A DNA stretch of 17,906 nucleotides, from NCBI GenBank assembly GCA_030149625.1, contig JASLHP010000177.1, positions 1 through 17,906 on the forward strand, given 5' to 3'. This document shows positions 7,327 to 15,233 of the stretch, one piece after another (position 1 is the first letter of the stretch; every line of letters starts with the position of its first letter). The notes below the pieces were generated by a model, which searched no databases, was not told the DNA's origin, and saw only the letters and a list, made by a program, of their open reading frames with translations. The stretch comes from Solirubrobacteraceae bacterium. Its GTDB lineage: Bacteria > Actinomycetota > Thermoleophilia > Solirubrobacterales > Solirubrobacteraceae. A program made the position numbers and the translations under genes.

Positions 7327-7917
7327 GTGTTCACGGGGCTGATCGCAGACCTCGGCAGCGTGAGCGCGCTCGAGCAGGACGGCGAGGGCGCGGTGATCGA
7401 GATCCGCAGTGGCCTCGCGGGCGCGCTGTGCGAGGGCGACTCGGTCGCCGTCAACGGCGTGTGCCTGACGGCGACCGATGTCAGCGACGAGCGCTTCAGG
7501 GCACAGGCGATGATCGAGACGCTCGAGCGCTCCTCGCTCGGGCGCCTGCGCGCCGGCTCGCGCGTGAACCTCGAGCTCGCCCTGCGCGCCGGCGAGCGCC
7601 TCGGCGGGCACGTCGTTCAAGGCCACGTCGACGGGACCGCCACCGTGCGCGACGTGCGCGAGCAGGGCTTCGCGCACGTGATCGAGATCGACCTCGACCA
7701 CGGGCTCGCGCGCTATCTCGTCGAGAAGGGCTCGGTCGCCGTCGACGGCGTGAGCCTCACGATCAGCGCCCTGAGCGAGCGCGGCTTCTCGGTCTCACTG
7801 ATCCCCGAGACGCTCGAGCGGACGAACCTTGGCCAGATCCGCGAGGGCGATCTCGTCAACATCGAGGTCGACATCCTCGCCAAGCACGTCGAGCGACTCC
7901 TGGAGGCACGCGTATGA
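7327..7917 (+). CDS. ribE: Riboflavin synthase alpha chain
   Basis: Riboflavin synthase converts two molecules of 6,7-dimethyl-8-ribityllumazine into riboflavin and a diaminopyrimidinone. The protein has 196 residues, close to the usual length, and begins with the diagnostic MFTGLI. The internal duplication of two lumazine-binding barrels is plain. VAVNGVCLTATDVS (40-53) pairs with VAVDGVSLTIS (137-147), and ETLERSSLGRLRAGSRVNLE (64-83) pairs with ETLERTNLGQIREGDLVNIE (161-180). GGHVVQGHVDG (93-103) is also conserved. The GTG start follows a strong ribosome binding site, and the stop overlaps the ribBA start (ATGA). Some genomes call this gene ribC. Confidence 0.97.
   Translation: MFTGLIADLGSVSALEQDGEGAVIEIRSGLAGALCEGDSVAVNGVCLTATDVSDERFRAQAMIETLERSSLGRLRAGSRVNLELALRAGERLGGHVVQGHVDGTATVRDVREQGFAHVIEIDLDHGLARYLVEKGSVAVDGVSLTISALSERGFSVSLIPETLERTNLGQIREGDLVNIEVDILAKHVERLLEARV
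7902..7906 (+). promoter_or_regulatory. Ribosome binding site of ribBA
   Basis: GGAGG lies 7 bases before ATG 7914, inside the last codons of ribE. It decides the ribBA start, because the same frame stays open far upstream inside ribE. Confidence 0.7.
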
Positions 7918-9200
7918 GCGCAAGTCGAACAGCAACGCCGTTCGCGACGATCGAGCAAGCGATCGATGACATCCGCGAGGGCAAGATGGTCGTCGTCTGC
8001 GACGACGAGGATCGCGAGAACGAGGGCGATCTGACGATGGCCGCGCAGTTCGCGACACCCGACGCGATCAACTTCATGGCGAAGGAGGGGCGCGGTCTGA
8101 TCTGCCTGTCGCTGACCGCCGAACGCTGCGACGACCTCGGGCTCGACCTGATGGCGGCCAAGAACGAGTCGCCGTTCGAAACGCCGTTCACGGTCTCCGT
8201 CGAGGCGCGCGAAGGCGTCACCACCGGCATCTCTGCGCACGACCGCGCGCACACGATCCAGGTCGCGATCGACCCGGAGAGCCGCCCACGCGACCTCGTG
8301 CAGCCGGGCCACGTGTTCCCGCTCAAGAGCCGCGCCGGCGGCGTGCTCGAGCGAGCCGGACAGACCGAGGCGGCCGTCGACCTTGCGCGTCTCGCCGGGC
8401 TGAACCCCGCGGGCGTGATCTGCGAGGTGATGAATGACGATGGCACGATGGCGCGCGTGCCGGAACTCGTCGACTACTGCGCCCGCCACGGTCTGAGCAT
8501 GATCACGGTCGCCGACCTGATCGCCTACCGTCGGCGCCACGACAAGCTCGTCGAACGGGTCGTCGACACGCGCTTGCCGACAGCGTTTGGCGACTTCGAG
8601 GCCGTCGGCTACCGCTCACTCGTCGACGACAAGCACCACGTGGCGCTCGTCAAGGGCGAAGTCTCCGGGCAGGCGGACGTGCTCGTGCGCGTGCACTCGG
8701 AGTGCCTCACCGGCGACGTGTTCCACTCGCTGCGCTGTGACTGCGGCGAGCAGCTCGAATCGGCCCTGTCGATGATCGAGCGCGAGGGCCAGGGCGTGCT
8801 GCTGTACCTCTCGCAAGAGGGGCGCGGCATCGGTCTGTTGAACAAGCTGCGCGCCTACCGCCTGCAGGAGGAGGGCTTCGACACGGTCGAAGCCAACGAG
8901 CGGCTCGGGCTGCCGGCGGACCTGCGCGACTACGGTATCGGCGCCCAGATTCTCGTCGATCTCGGGCTCAGCTCAATTCGCATCCTCACGAACAACCCCA
9001 AGAAGATCCGGGGGCTGGAGGGCTACGGGCTGTCGATCAGCAGCCAGATCCCGATCGAGCACGCGCCCAACGAACACAACAAGGCCTATCTGCGCACGAA
9101 GGCCGAGCGCATGGGCCACACGCTGCACCACCAGGGTCTGAACCTCGACGCCGAGCTGCTGCACGGCGAGCGTCGCAAGCGCGAGCGTCGCGGGCAGTGA
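7914..9200 (+). CDS. ribBA: Bifunctional DHBP synthase / GTP cyclohydrolase II RibBA
   Basis: This fusion supplies both precursors of riboflavin: 3,4-dihydroxy-2-butanone 4-phosphate from ribulose 5-phosphate, and the pyrimidine from GTP. It has 428 residues. The N-terminal domain (about 1-205) has DDEDRENEGDL (30-40), GVTTGISAHDRA and GHVFPL. The C-terminal domain (about 206-428) has the zinc ligands C264, C275 and C277 in HSECLTGDVFHSLRCDCG, then QEGRGIGLLNKLRAY and LTNNPKK. One oddity: the family motif GHTEA near residue 150 reads GQTEA here (codon CAG at 8361-8363), so the usual metal-binding histidine is glutamine. Other DHBP synthase motifs look intact. The start overlaps ribE by 4 bases and the stop overlaps ribH by 3. 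Confidence 0.96.
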   Translation: MSASRTATPFATIEQAIDDIREGKMVVVCDDEDRENEGDLTMAAQFATPDAINFMAKEGRGLICLSLTAERCDDLGLDLMAAKNESPFETPFTVSVEAREGVTTGISAHDRAHTIQVAIDPESRPRDLVQPGHVFPLKSRAGGVLERAGQTEAAVDLARLAGLNPAGVICEVMNDDGTMARVPELVDYCARHGLSMITVADLIAYRRRHDKLVERVVDTRLPTAFGDFEAVGYRSLVDDKHHVALVKGEVSGQADVLVRVHSECLTGDVFHSLRCDCGEQLESALSMIEREGQGVLLYLSQEGRGIGLLNKLRAYRLQEEGFDTVEANERLGLPADLRDYGIGAQILVDLGLSSIRILTNNPKKIRGLEGYGLSISSQIPIEHAPNEHNKAYLRTKAERMGHTLHHQGLNLDAELLHGERRKRERRGQ

Positions 9201-9661
9201 GCGCGACCGCCGCACCGTTCGCGATCGCCGTCGCGCGCTTCTATGAGGACCTCGCCGAGCGGCTGGTCGCCGGCGCGATCGCGACGTTCGCGAAAGCGGG
9301 TCACGCCGACGTGGAGATCTTCGACGTCCCCGGTGCATTCGAGCTGCCGCTGGCCGCCAGCTATGCCGCCACGAGTGGACGCTTCGCCGGAGTCGCCTGC
9401 CTCGGCGCGGTGATTCGCGGCGAGACCGACCACTACGACTTCGTCTGCGCCGAGGTCGCGCGCGGTGTCATGCGCGTACAGCTGGACACGGGCGTGCCGT
9501 GCGCGTTCGGGGTGCTCACCTGCGCGACGATGGAGCAGGCGCTTGCGCGGGCCGGCGGCGGCAAGCGCGATCAGGGCCGCCATGCCGCCGAGGCCGTGAT
9601 CGCGATGGCGGCGCTGCGAAGCGCGCTCGCGCTCCCCGCGGACGGGCCGGCGAGCAGCTAG
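9197..9661 (+). CDS. ribH: 6,7-dimethyl-8-ribityllumazine synthase
   Basis: Lumazine synthase condenses the butanone phosphate with the ribitylaminopyrimidine. The family forms pentamers or 60-subunit shells. The protein has 154 residues, normal for the family. ARFYEDLAERLVAGA (13-27) is the substrate-binding start, VPGAFELPLA follows, and GAVIRGETDHYDFVC (70-84) carries the phosphate-binding segment and the expected catalytic histidine H79. FGVLTCATMEQALARAGG is the C-terminal signature; the common NKG that follows is DQG here. The GTG start overlaps the ribBA stop (GTGA), so translation is probably coupled. The TAG stop doubles as part of the -10 box for rpmB. Confidence 0.96.
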   Translation: MSATAAPFAIAVARFYEDLAERLVAGAIATFAKAGHADVEIFDVPGAFELPLAASYAATSGRFAGVACLGAVIRGETDHYDFVCAEVARGVMRVQLDTGVPCAFGVLTCATMEQALARAGGGKRDQGRHAAEAVIAMAALRSALALPADGPASS

Positions 9662-9664
9662 ACT
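9659..9664 (+). promoter_or_regulatory. -10-like box for rpmB, leaderless geometry
   Basis: TAGACT fits TAnnnT and lies 7 bases before ATG 9672. Its first three bases are the ribH stop codon. No Shine-Dalgarno is visible before rpmB. No -35 is recognisable. Confidence 0.5.
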
Positions 9665-9671
9665 GCGGCGA

Positions 9672-9863
9672 ATGGCAAAGGTATGTCACAGCTGCGGGAA
9701 GGGTCCGGCGTTCGGCCAGAGCCGCAGCCACTCGATGGTCGCGACCAAGCGTCGCTTCGACCCCAACCTGCAGAAGGTGCGGATCCTCGTCGGCAAGGCG
9801 CCCCGCCGCGTCTACGTCTGCACCCGCTGTCTCAAAGCCGGCAAGGTCACCAAGGCCCTGTAG
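9672..9863 (+). CDS. rpmB: 50S ribosomal protein L28, zinc-binding form
   Basis: L28 is a small protein of the large ribosomal subunit. The 63-residue sequence begins MAKVCHSCGKGPAFG and carries SHSMVATKRRFDPNLQ, the usual L28 core. Two CxxC pairs (C5/C8 and C50/C53) make it the zinc-binding C+ form. Bacteria often also have a C- paralogue under zinc control, which cannot be judged here. It has its own likely promoter after the riboflavin operon. It is followed by 167 bases without a gene and then the fakA-like gene, an association also known from Bacillus (rpmB-yloU-yloV), though yloU is absent here. Confidence 0.97.
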   Translation: MAKVCHSCGKGPAFGQSRSHSMVATKRRFDPNLQKVRILVGKAPRRVYVCTRCLKAGKVTKAL

Positions 9864-9873
9864 GGCCGCTGAG

Positions 9874-9888
9874 CGCCGCCAGGCGGCG
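9874..9888 (+). terminator. GC hairpin after rpmB, weak terminator candidate
   Basis: CGCCGCC and GGCGGCG flank a single A, so a 5-bp stem with a 5-base loop can form 10 bases after the rpmB stop. A second short stem (9854-9858 with 9863-9867) spans the stop codon itself. No T tract follows, so termination is only a possibility. The rest of the 9864-10030 gap holds no gene that I can see. Confidence 0.25.
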
Positions 9889-9988
9889 TCCTCGCTCGCT
9901 CGTGTGCTAGCCACAGTTCGCTTGCTGCCTCCTTGCCCGGCTCTGCAACCGTCCCTACAGCTCGCTGTGAGCGCTCGATTGTCGTCCG

Positions 9989-10011
9989 TCGCCGGGCGAA
10001 TGGCCCGGCGA
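9989..10011. repeat. Perfect 9-bp inverted repeat upstream of the fakA-like gene
   Basis: TCGCCGGGC (9989-9997) and GCCCGGCGA (10003-10011) are exact reverse complements around GAATG. The repeat ends 6 bases before the -10-like box at 10018 and covers where a -35 would lie. It could be an operator, or an RNA hairpin in read-through from rpmB. No T tract follows. Confidence 0.5.
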
Positions 10012-10017
10012 AGCTGA

Positions 10018-10023
10018 TAGACC
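10018..10023 (+). promoter_or_regulatory. -10-like box for the fakA-like gene, leaderless geometry
   Basis: TAGACC lies 7 bases before GTG 10031 and differs from the rpmB box only in its last base. There is no Shine-Dalgarno. The last position does not fit TAnnnT, so this match is weaker. Confidence 0.35.
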
Positions 10024-10030
10024 TCTCGCC

Positions 10031-11743
10031 GTGACGGATACCAACCTGGTTCGCTTCCGTGCGGCGGTGGCGGGCGCGCTTGCACATCTGGAATCGCGCC
10101 GCCAGGAGGTCAACGACCTCAACGTGTTCCCCGTAGCCGACGGTGACACCGGTGACAACATGGCGCTGACGCTGCGCGCCGTGCTCGCCGAGCTCGACCG
10201 CCTGCAGGGCAGCGACGAGCAGCGCACGATCGACGAGATCGGGCGCGAGGAGATCGTGCAGTCGGTCGCACGGGCCGCGCTCTTGGGCGCGCGTGGCAAC
10301 TCCGGCGTGATCCTCTCGCAGCTGATCCGCGGCGCGGCCGAGGAGCTCGTCTCGAGGCCTGGCCAGCTGATCGACGCGACGCTGATCGGCGCGGCGCTCG
10401 CGAACGCCGCCGACCGCGCCTACTCATCCGTGCGCGACCCGGCCGAGGGCACGATCCTGACGGTCGCGCGAGAGATGGCGCACAAGATCGTCGCCGACCT
10501 CGCGCACGGCCCCGAGAGCCCGCGACTGGACCCGACGACCGCGCCGCGCGAGCAGGACAGAGCGATCGCGGCCGCGCTGGAAGGCGCGGTGCAGGCGGGC
10601 GAGAAGACGGTCAAGCGCGGCCCGGAGATGCTCGCGGCGCTGCGCGACGCCGGCGTCGTCGACGCCGGCGGCTACGGCTTGACGATCATCTTCGCCGGCG
10701 TCGTGGCGGCCCTGCGCGGCGAGGATCCGCCGCCGCTCGACCACTACGCGCCGGCGCGCATCACCCACCCCGAGCACAGCTCGAGCACCTATCGCTTCTG
10801 CACGAACTTCGCCGTCACCGGCAGCGGTCTGTCGCCGACGAGCTTCATCTCCGCGCTGGAGCGGCTTGGCGACTCGGTGCTCGTCGTCGGCGACGCGAGC
10901 ACGCTGAAGGTGCATCTGCACACCGATCAGCCAGAGCGCGCGACCGCCGTGTTCGTCGACGCGGGCGAGATCTCGCACCTGGACGTCGCGGACATGCACG
11001 CGCAGGTCGCCGATCGGGAGGGTCGCCTGGGCGCCGGTGAGCCGGCCGACGCGGAGTCGGCCGGCACGAGCGCTCAGGGCTTCGCCGGGCGCGAGCCGCG
11101 CTGCGCGGCCGTGGCGGTCGTCAGCGGCGACGGTCTGCGCCAGCTGTTCGAGGAGCTGGGCGTGCACACGATCGACGGCGGTCCCACGCTCAACCCGTCG
11201 ACCTACGACCTGCTGGCGGGCATCCACGAGGTGCCGGCCGAGGAGGTCGTGCTGCTGACGAACAGCGCGAACGTGATCATGGCGGCCGAACACGCGGCGC
11301 GTCTGTCGGACAAGCAGGTGCACGTCGCGCCCACCACCAGCCAGCAGGCCGGTCTCGCCGCCGCGGTCGCGCTGGCGCCCGAGCGCTCGGTGGAGGAGAA
11401 CGCGCGGGCAGTGGCCGAAGCGCTCGCGCGCGTGCGCACGGGCGCCGTCGCGCCGGCGGCTCGCGACGACGCCCAGGGTCGCTTCCGGCGCGGCGACGCC
11501 GTCGGCTTCGTGCAGGACGAGGTACGGGCATGGGGCGAGCCGCGAGCCACGCTCGAGGCGATTCTGCGTACGCTCGCGACCGAGGGCAACGGCGAGGGAT
11601 CACCCGAGCTGATCAGCGTGCTCGATGGCGAGGACGCGCCGCTCGGCCTGAAGGAGATCGAGGGCATGGTCAACGGCGGCGTCGAGCTCGAGCTGCGACA
11701 CGGCGGCCAGCCGGCCTACTGGTGGTTGCTCGCCGCGGAGTAG
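10031..11743 (+). CDS. fakA: FakA/YloV-family (DhaL-type) fatty acid kinase catalytic subunit
   Basis: FakA phosphorylates fatty acids bound to FakB (DegV-family) carriers, feeding exogenous fatty acids into phospholipid synthesis. The 570-residue protein has the N-terminal DhaL ATP/Mg domain with NVFPVADGDTGDNM (31-44; D37 and D39 are metal-binding candidates), GARGNSGVILSQ (86-97) and VDAGGYGL near 213-220. A middle domain with CTNFAVTGSG and LKVHLHTDQPE follows, then a C-terminal domain starting near VAVVSGDGLRQLFEELGVHTIDGG. This matches the full-length YloV plan. Its position between rpmB and recG also matches known synteny. No FakB or Asp23-like gene is present here. Kinase function is from the family and is not certain for this lineage. 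Confidence 0.88.
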   Translation: MTDTNLVRFRAAVAGALAHLESRRQEVNDLNVFPVADGDTGDNMALTLRAVLAELDRLQGSDEQRTIDEIGREEIVQSVARAALLGARGNSGVILSQLIRGAAEELVSRPGQLIDATLIGAALANAADRAYSSVRDPAEGTILTVAREMAHKIVADLAHGPESPRLDPTTAPREQDRAIAAALEGAVQAGEKTVKRGPEMLAALRDAGVVDAGGYGLTIIFAGVVAALRGEDPPPLDHYAPARITHPEHSSSTYRFCTNFAVTGSGLSPTSFISALERLGDSVLVVGDASTLKVHLHTDQPERATAVFVDAGEISHLDVADMHAQVADREGRLGAGEPADAESAGTSAQGFAGREPRCAAVAVVSGDGLRQLFEELGVHTIDGGPTLNPSTYDLLAGIHEVPAEEVVLLTNSANVIMAAEHAARLSDKQVHVAPTTSQQAGLAAAVALAPERSVEENARAVAEALARVRTGAVAPAARDDAQGRFRRGDAVGFVQDEVRAWGEPRATLEAILRTLATEGNGEGSPELISVLDGEDAPLGLKEIEGMVNGGVELELRHGGQPAYWWLLAAE

Positions 11744-11780
11744 CGGCCGCGTCCGCTGCGGCGGCGATGATGCGCGGCGC

Positions 11781-14078
11781 ATGCCGGCGAGCGCGATCGA
11801 GAGCCCCGAAGCGAGCGCCGTGAGCGCTCCGGAGCACAGCCGGGCGCTCGCCCATGCGTTCGCCTCGAGCGAGCGGGTCACTCGCGCCGAGCTGATCGCG
11901 GCCCCCGTGCGCTGGCCACGGCCCTCACAGCTGCAGCGGCCGCTGGAGATCACGGGAAAGAAGCTGCTGGCCGGCATGCAGTCGCTCGGGCTGGAGACCG
12001 TAGGCGGGCTGCTCGAGCACCTGCCGAGCGACAGTCGCGAGGCGCGCACCGTGAGGGCGCTGCGCGCCGGCGAGCAGGCGACGGTGGCGGTGCAGGTGCG
12101 CGCGATCGCCGCGCGGCCCGTGCGCCGTCGCGGCATGCGCCCGCTGGTCGAGGCGAGCGTGTTCGACGCCACTGGCACGATGCGCGCGACGTTCTTCAAC
12201 CAGCCGTGGCTGGTCGAGCGCTACCCGCCGGGCACGCGCCTGTTGCTGCATGGCAAGGCCGACGCGCGCGGCGGCTTCACCGTCTCCCATCACGCTCTCG
12301 GCGCCGAGACGGGCGGCGACGGCGCCGCGCCAGCCCCCGGCGAGAGCGACGCGGTCGCGCACTACCCCGCGGCGGAGGGCGTCACCTCGACGCAGATCCT
12401 CACGCTCGTGCGCGCCGAGAGGGACGCGCTCGCGGACGTAGTCGAGCCGCTCTCGGCGGCGACACGCGTCAGCGAGCGCCTGCCCGACCGCGCGAGCGCG
12501 CTGGCGGCGATGCACTTCCCGCGCTTGCCCGAGGACCCCGAGACGGGCCGGCGCCGCCTCGCGTTCGAGGAGCTGTTGCTGACGCAGCTCGTGTTCCTGC
12601 GGCGGCGCGCCGCGCGCCGGGCGCGCACCTGCGCGGCCGTGCTCGCGCGCGGCGACGAGCTCGGCGCGCGCTGGCTCGCGCACGGGCTGCCGTTCGCGCT
12701 AACCGGCGATCAGCGACGAGCGATCGAAGCGATCGACGCCGACCTGGCGCGCACCGCGCCGATGCAGCGCCTGCTGATGGGGGAGGTGGGCAGCGGCAAG
12801 ACGGTCGTCGCGCTGTACGCGATGCTGCGAGCCGTCGGCCACGGACTGCAGGCGGCGTTGATGGCGCCGACCGAGACGCTCGCCGAGCAGCACTTCGCGA
12901 CGATCCAGCAGCTGCTCGGCTCCGAGTCGGTGAGCGCGGCGCTGCTGACCGGCTCGACGCCCGCACGCCGTCGGCGGGACACGCTCGCCAAGCTCTCGAG
13001 CGGCGAGCTGTCGCTGGTCGTCGGCACGCACGCATTGATCGAGCCGGACGTCGTGTTCGACGCGCTCGCGGTCGCGATCGTCGACGAGCAGCATCGCTTC
13101 GGGGTTCGTCAGCGCGCGGCGCTGGGCGAGCGAGAAGACGGCGATCGGAGTCGCTCGGCGACCGGCGCCGCGCGAATGCCGCACGTGCTGCACATGACCG
13201 CGACGCCGATCCCCCGCACGCTCGCGCTCGCGCGCTACGGCGACCTCGACACGAGCACGCTGCGCGAGCTTCCGCGTGGACGCCAGCCGATCGAGACGCG
13301 TCTCGTCTCGGGTGAGCAGGAGCGCGCACAGGCCTACGAGGAGCTGCGCGCCGAGCTTGCCGCCGGGCGACAGGCCTACGTCGTGTGCCCGCTGATCGAG
13401 TCCTCGCCGGCGGGGGACGAGGCGGGGGGGACGACGTCGGCCGAGGTCGCGGCGCCGCCGGGTCCGGCGGCGCCGGAGCTGGGGTTGCGCGCCGCGAGCG
13501 CCGAGCTGCTGCGCTTGCGCGACGGCGAGCTCGCCGGCTACGAGCTCGCGCTGCTGCACGGCGGCATGCGCCCGCGCGAGAAGCAGGAGGCGATGGCGGC
13601 GTTCGCGTCGGGCAAGGCCGACGTGCTGGTCGCGACGACCGTGATCGAGGTCGGGATCGACGTCCCGAACGCGACCGTGATGCTGATCGAGAACGCGGAT
13701 CGCTTCGGGATCTCGCAGCTGCATCAGCTGCGGGGGCGCGTCGGGCGCGGCGAGCACCGCTCGCGCTGCCTGCTCGTCGGCGGGACTGGATCCGGCCGGC
13801 TCGCGGCGCTCGCACGGCACGCCGACGGCTTTCGCCTGGCCGAGATCGACCTCGCGATGCGCAAGGAGGGCGAGCTGATCGGCACGCGCCAGTCCGGTCT
13901 CGGGCAGTTCCGCATCGCACGGCTGCCCGACGACGCGCAGCTGCTGGAGCTCGCGCGTGCCCGCGCCGAGGCGATCCTCGCCGGCGACCCAGAGCTCAGC
14001 TCGCCTGAGCATGCGCTGCTGGGCGTGGCGATCGAGCGCGAGCTGGGCACCACGGCAGGCGCGCCCATCCCAGCCTGA
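11781..14078 (+). CDS. recG: ATP-dependent DNA helicase RecG
   Basis: RecG remodels stalled replication forks and branched DNA. The 765-residue protein has an N-terminal wedge/OB region (about 55-190) and the helicase core: Walker A GEVGSGKT (334-341), DEQH box (435-438), TATPIPRTLAL (473-483), TTVIEVGIDVPNATVMLIENADRFG split across motif V, and QLRGRVGRG (649-657). An alanine/proline-rich insertion near 540-573 sits in a region that is variable in RecG. The start is uncertain: ATG 11781 is the first in frame, but homology begins only around residue 50, and no Shine-Dalgarno or -10 box precedes it. It lies 37 bases after the fakA-like gene and is probably cotranscribed with it. Confidence 0.96.
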   Translation: MPASAIESPEASAVSAPEHSRALAHAFASSERVTRAELIAAPVRWPRPSQLQRPLEITGKKLLAGMQSLGLETVGGLLEHLPSDSREARTVRALRAGEQATVAVQVRAIAARPVRRRGMRPLVEASVFDATGTMRATFFNQPWLVERYPPGTRLLLHGKADARGGFTVSHHALGAETGGDGAAPAPGESDAVAHYPAAEGVTSTQILTLVRAERDALADVVEPLSAATRVSERLPDRASALAAMHFPRLPEDPETGRRRLAFEELLLTQLVFLRRRAARRARTCAAVLARGDELGARWLAHGLPFALTGDQRRAIEAIDADLARTAPMQRLLMGEVGSGKTVVALYAMLRAVGHGLQAALMAPTETLAEQHFATIQQLLGSESVSAALLTGSTPARRRRDTLAKLSSGELSLVVGTHALIEPDVVFDALAVAIVDEQHRFGVRQRAALGEREDGDRSRSATGAARMPHVLHMTATPIPRTLALARYGDLDTSTLRELPRGRQPIETRLVSGEQERAQAYEELRAELAAGRQAYVVCPLIESSPAGDEAGGTTSAEVAAPPGPAAPELGLRAASAELLRLRDGELAGYELALLHGGMRPREKQEAMAAFASGKADVLVATTVIEVGIDVPNATVMLIENADRFGISQLHQLRGRVGRGEHRSRCLLVGGTGSGRLAALARHADGFRLAEIDLAMRKEGELIGTRQSGLGQFRIARLPDDAQLLELARARAEAILAGDPELSSPEHALLGVAIERELGTTAGAPIPA

Positions 14079-14102
14079 CAGCCCCGTGGCAGACGGTACG
14101 GT
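14075..14102 (+). promoter_or_regulatory. Promoter of rsmD-coaD with -35 and -10, leaderless geometry
   Basis: CTGACA (14075-14080) and TACGGT (14097-14102) are separated by 16 bases, and the ATG at 14109 follows 6 bases later. The -35 contains the recG stop codon TGA. It is the only promoter in the window where I can read both hexamers. Confidence 0.55.
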
Positions 14103-14108
14103 TGCCGC

Positions 14109-14705
14109 ATGCGTGTGATTGCGGGCCGCCTCGGCGGCAGGCGGTTGCGAGCGCCCACGGGCCGCGTCACGCGCCCGACGTCAGACCGGGTCAAGGAGGC
14201 GGTGTTCGCGATGCTCGACGATGTCGGGGGGCTGCGCGTGCTCGACCTGTTCGCGGGCAGCGGCGCGCTCGGCATCGAGGCGCTCTCCAGGGGCGCGGGA
14301 ACTGCTGTGTTCGTCGAGCGCGACGGGGACGCGATCAGGGCTCTGAACGCGAATCTCGCCTCGCTCGGCATCGATGCTCGGCAGGTCGAGGTGCGCCGCG
14401 CGGATGCGCTCGAGGCGCTGCGCGGCGCGGCGAGTCGCCAAGAGACATACGATCTCGTCTTCATCGACCCTCCGTACGGACGGGCGCGAGCAACACCGTC
14501 GGCGTCGGCCAGCCCGAGCTCCGATCGGTGGGGCACGGAGCTCTCGGCGATGCTGCCGGCGCTCTTGAGCCCGGGCGCGCGCGTCGTCGTCGAGAGCGAC
14601 CGACGGGCTCCGCTCGAGCTCGCCCCGACGCGGGCGCGCGAGCTGGCGCTCGAGCGGGACCGACGCTACGGCGACACATCGATCACAATCCATCGCCACG
14701 AATGA
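14109..14705 (+). CDS. rsmD: 16S rRNA (guanine-966-N2)-methyltransferase RsmD
   Basis: RsmD methylates G966 of 16S rRNA during assembly of the small subunit. The 198-residue protein starts with the family signature MRVIAGRLGGRRL and RPTSDRVKEAVFAML. SAM motif I is LDLFAGSGALG (45-55), and the catalytic DPPY motif is at 120-123. A short Ala/Ser-rich stretch follows DPPY. The ATG is preceded by a promoter rather than a Shine-Dalgarno. The stop overlaps the coaD start (ATGA), a pairing common in bacteria. Confidence 0.95.
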   Translation: MRVIAGRLGGRRLRAPTGRVTRPTSDRVKEAVFAMLDDVGGLRVLDLFAGSGALGIEALSRGAGTAVFVERDGDAIRALNANLASLGIDARQVEVRRADALEALRGAASRQETYDLVFIDPPYGRARATPSASASPSSDRWGTELSAMLPALLSPGARVVVESDRRAPLELAPTRARELALERDRRYGDTSITIHRHE

Positions 14706-15202
14706 GCACGCCAAGAAAATCGATAGCGGTATGCCCGGGCTCCTATGACCCGATCACCAACGGTCACCTCGACGTGATCCGCCGCGCGGCCGCCCTGTAT
14801 GACGAAGTGGTGGTCGCGGTCGTCAACCGCTCCGTGCGCAAGAGCAGCGCGCTGTTCGGCATCGAGGATCGCGTCGGCTTCATCGAGCGCGCGCTCGCGG
14901 ACCTCGACGGCGTGCGCGTCGAGCCGTTCTCGACGCTGATCGTCGACTTCGCGCGGAGCATCGGCGCGCGCTCGATCGTCAAGGGCCTGCGCGCGATCTC
15001 CGACTTCGAGTACGAGTTGGAGATGAACCAGCTCAACCGCCGTCAGGATCCTGGCATCGAGTCCGTGTACCTGATGGCCTCGCCGCAGTACAGTTTCCTG
15101 TCATCGAGTGGTGTCAAGGAGCTCGCCACGTTTGGAGGCAAGATCGACGATCTGGTCCCCGACGAGGTCGCCAAGCGGTTGCAGGAAGAGCTGACGCGCT
15201 GA
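14702..15202 (+). CDS. coaD: Phosphopantetheine adenylyltransferase CoaD
   Basis: CoaD makes dephospho-CoA from 4'-phosphopantetheine and ATP, the penultimate step of CoA synthesis. The 166-residue protein has the nucleotidyltransferase start CPGSYDPITNGHLD with the TNGH form of the HxGH motif (19-22), KGLRAISDFEYE (94-105), and the C-terminal SFLSSSGVKELA motif (131-142). Its length is normal. The frame is open far upstream inside rsmD, but ATG 14702 overlaps the rsmD stop by 4 bases and is the start expected from the family. There is no Shine-Dalgarno, so translation probably relies on coupling. Confidence 0.97.
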   Translation: MSTPRKSIAVCPGSYDPITNGHLDVIRRAAALYDEVVVAVVNRSVRKSSALFGIEDRVGFIERALADLDGVRVEPFSTLIVDFARSIGARSIVKGLRAISDFEYELEMNQLNRRQDPGIESVYLMASPQYSFLSSSGVKELATFGGKIDDLVPDEVAKRLQEELTR

Positions 15203-15233
15203 CGAAATGGACGCTAGAGGAGATGCCGAGCGG

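Noticed and set aside
9928..9934. Perfect AAGGAGG on the minus strand (CCTCCTT on plus) between rpmB and the fakA-like gene
   Set aside because: The nearest minus-strand start is 13 bases away and leads only into the antisense of rpmB. A chance match is more likely than a gene.
13397..13500. Ala/Pro/Gly-rich insertion in RecG as a possible new domain
   Set aside because: It falls in a loop that varies in length among RecG proteins and has low complexity, so it is probably a linker.
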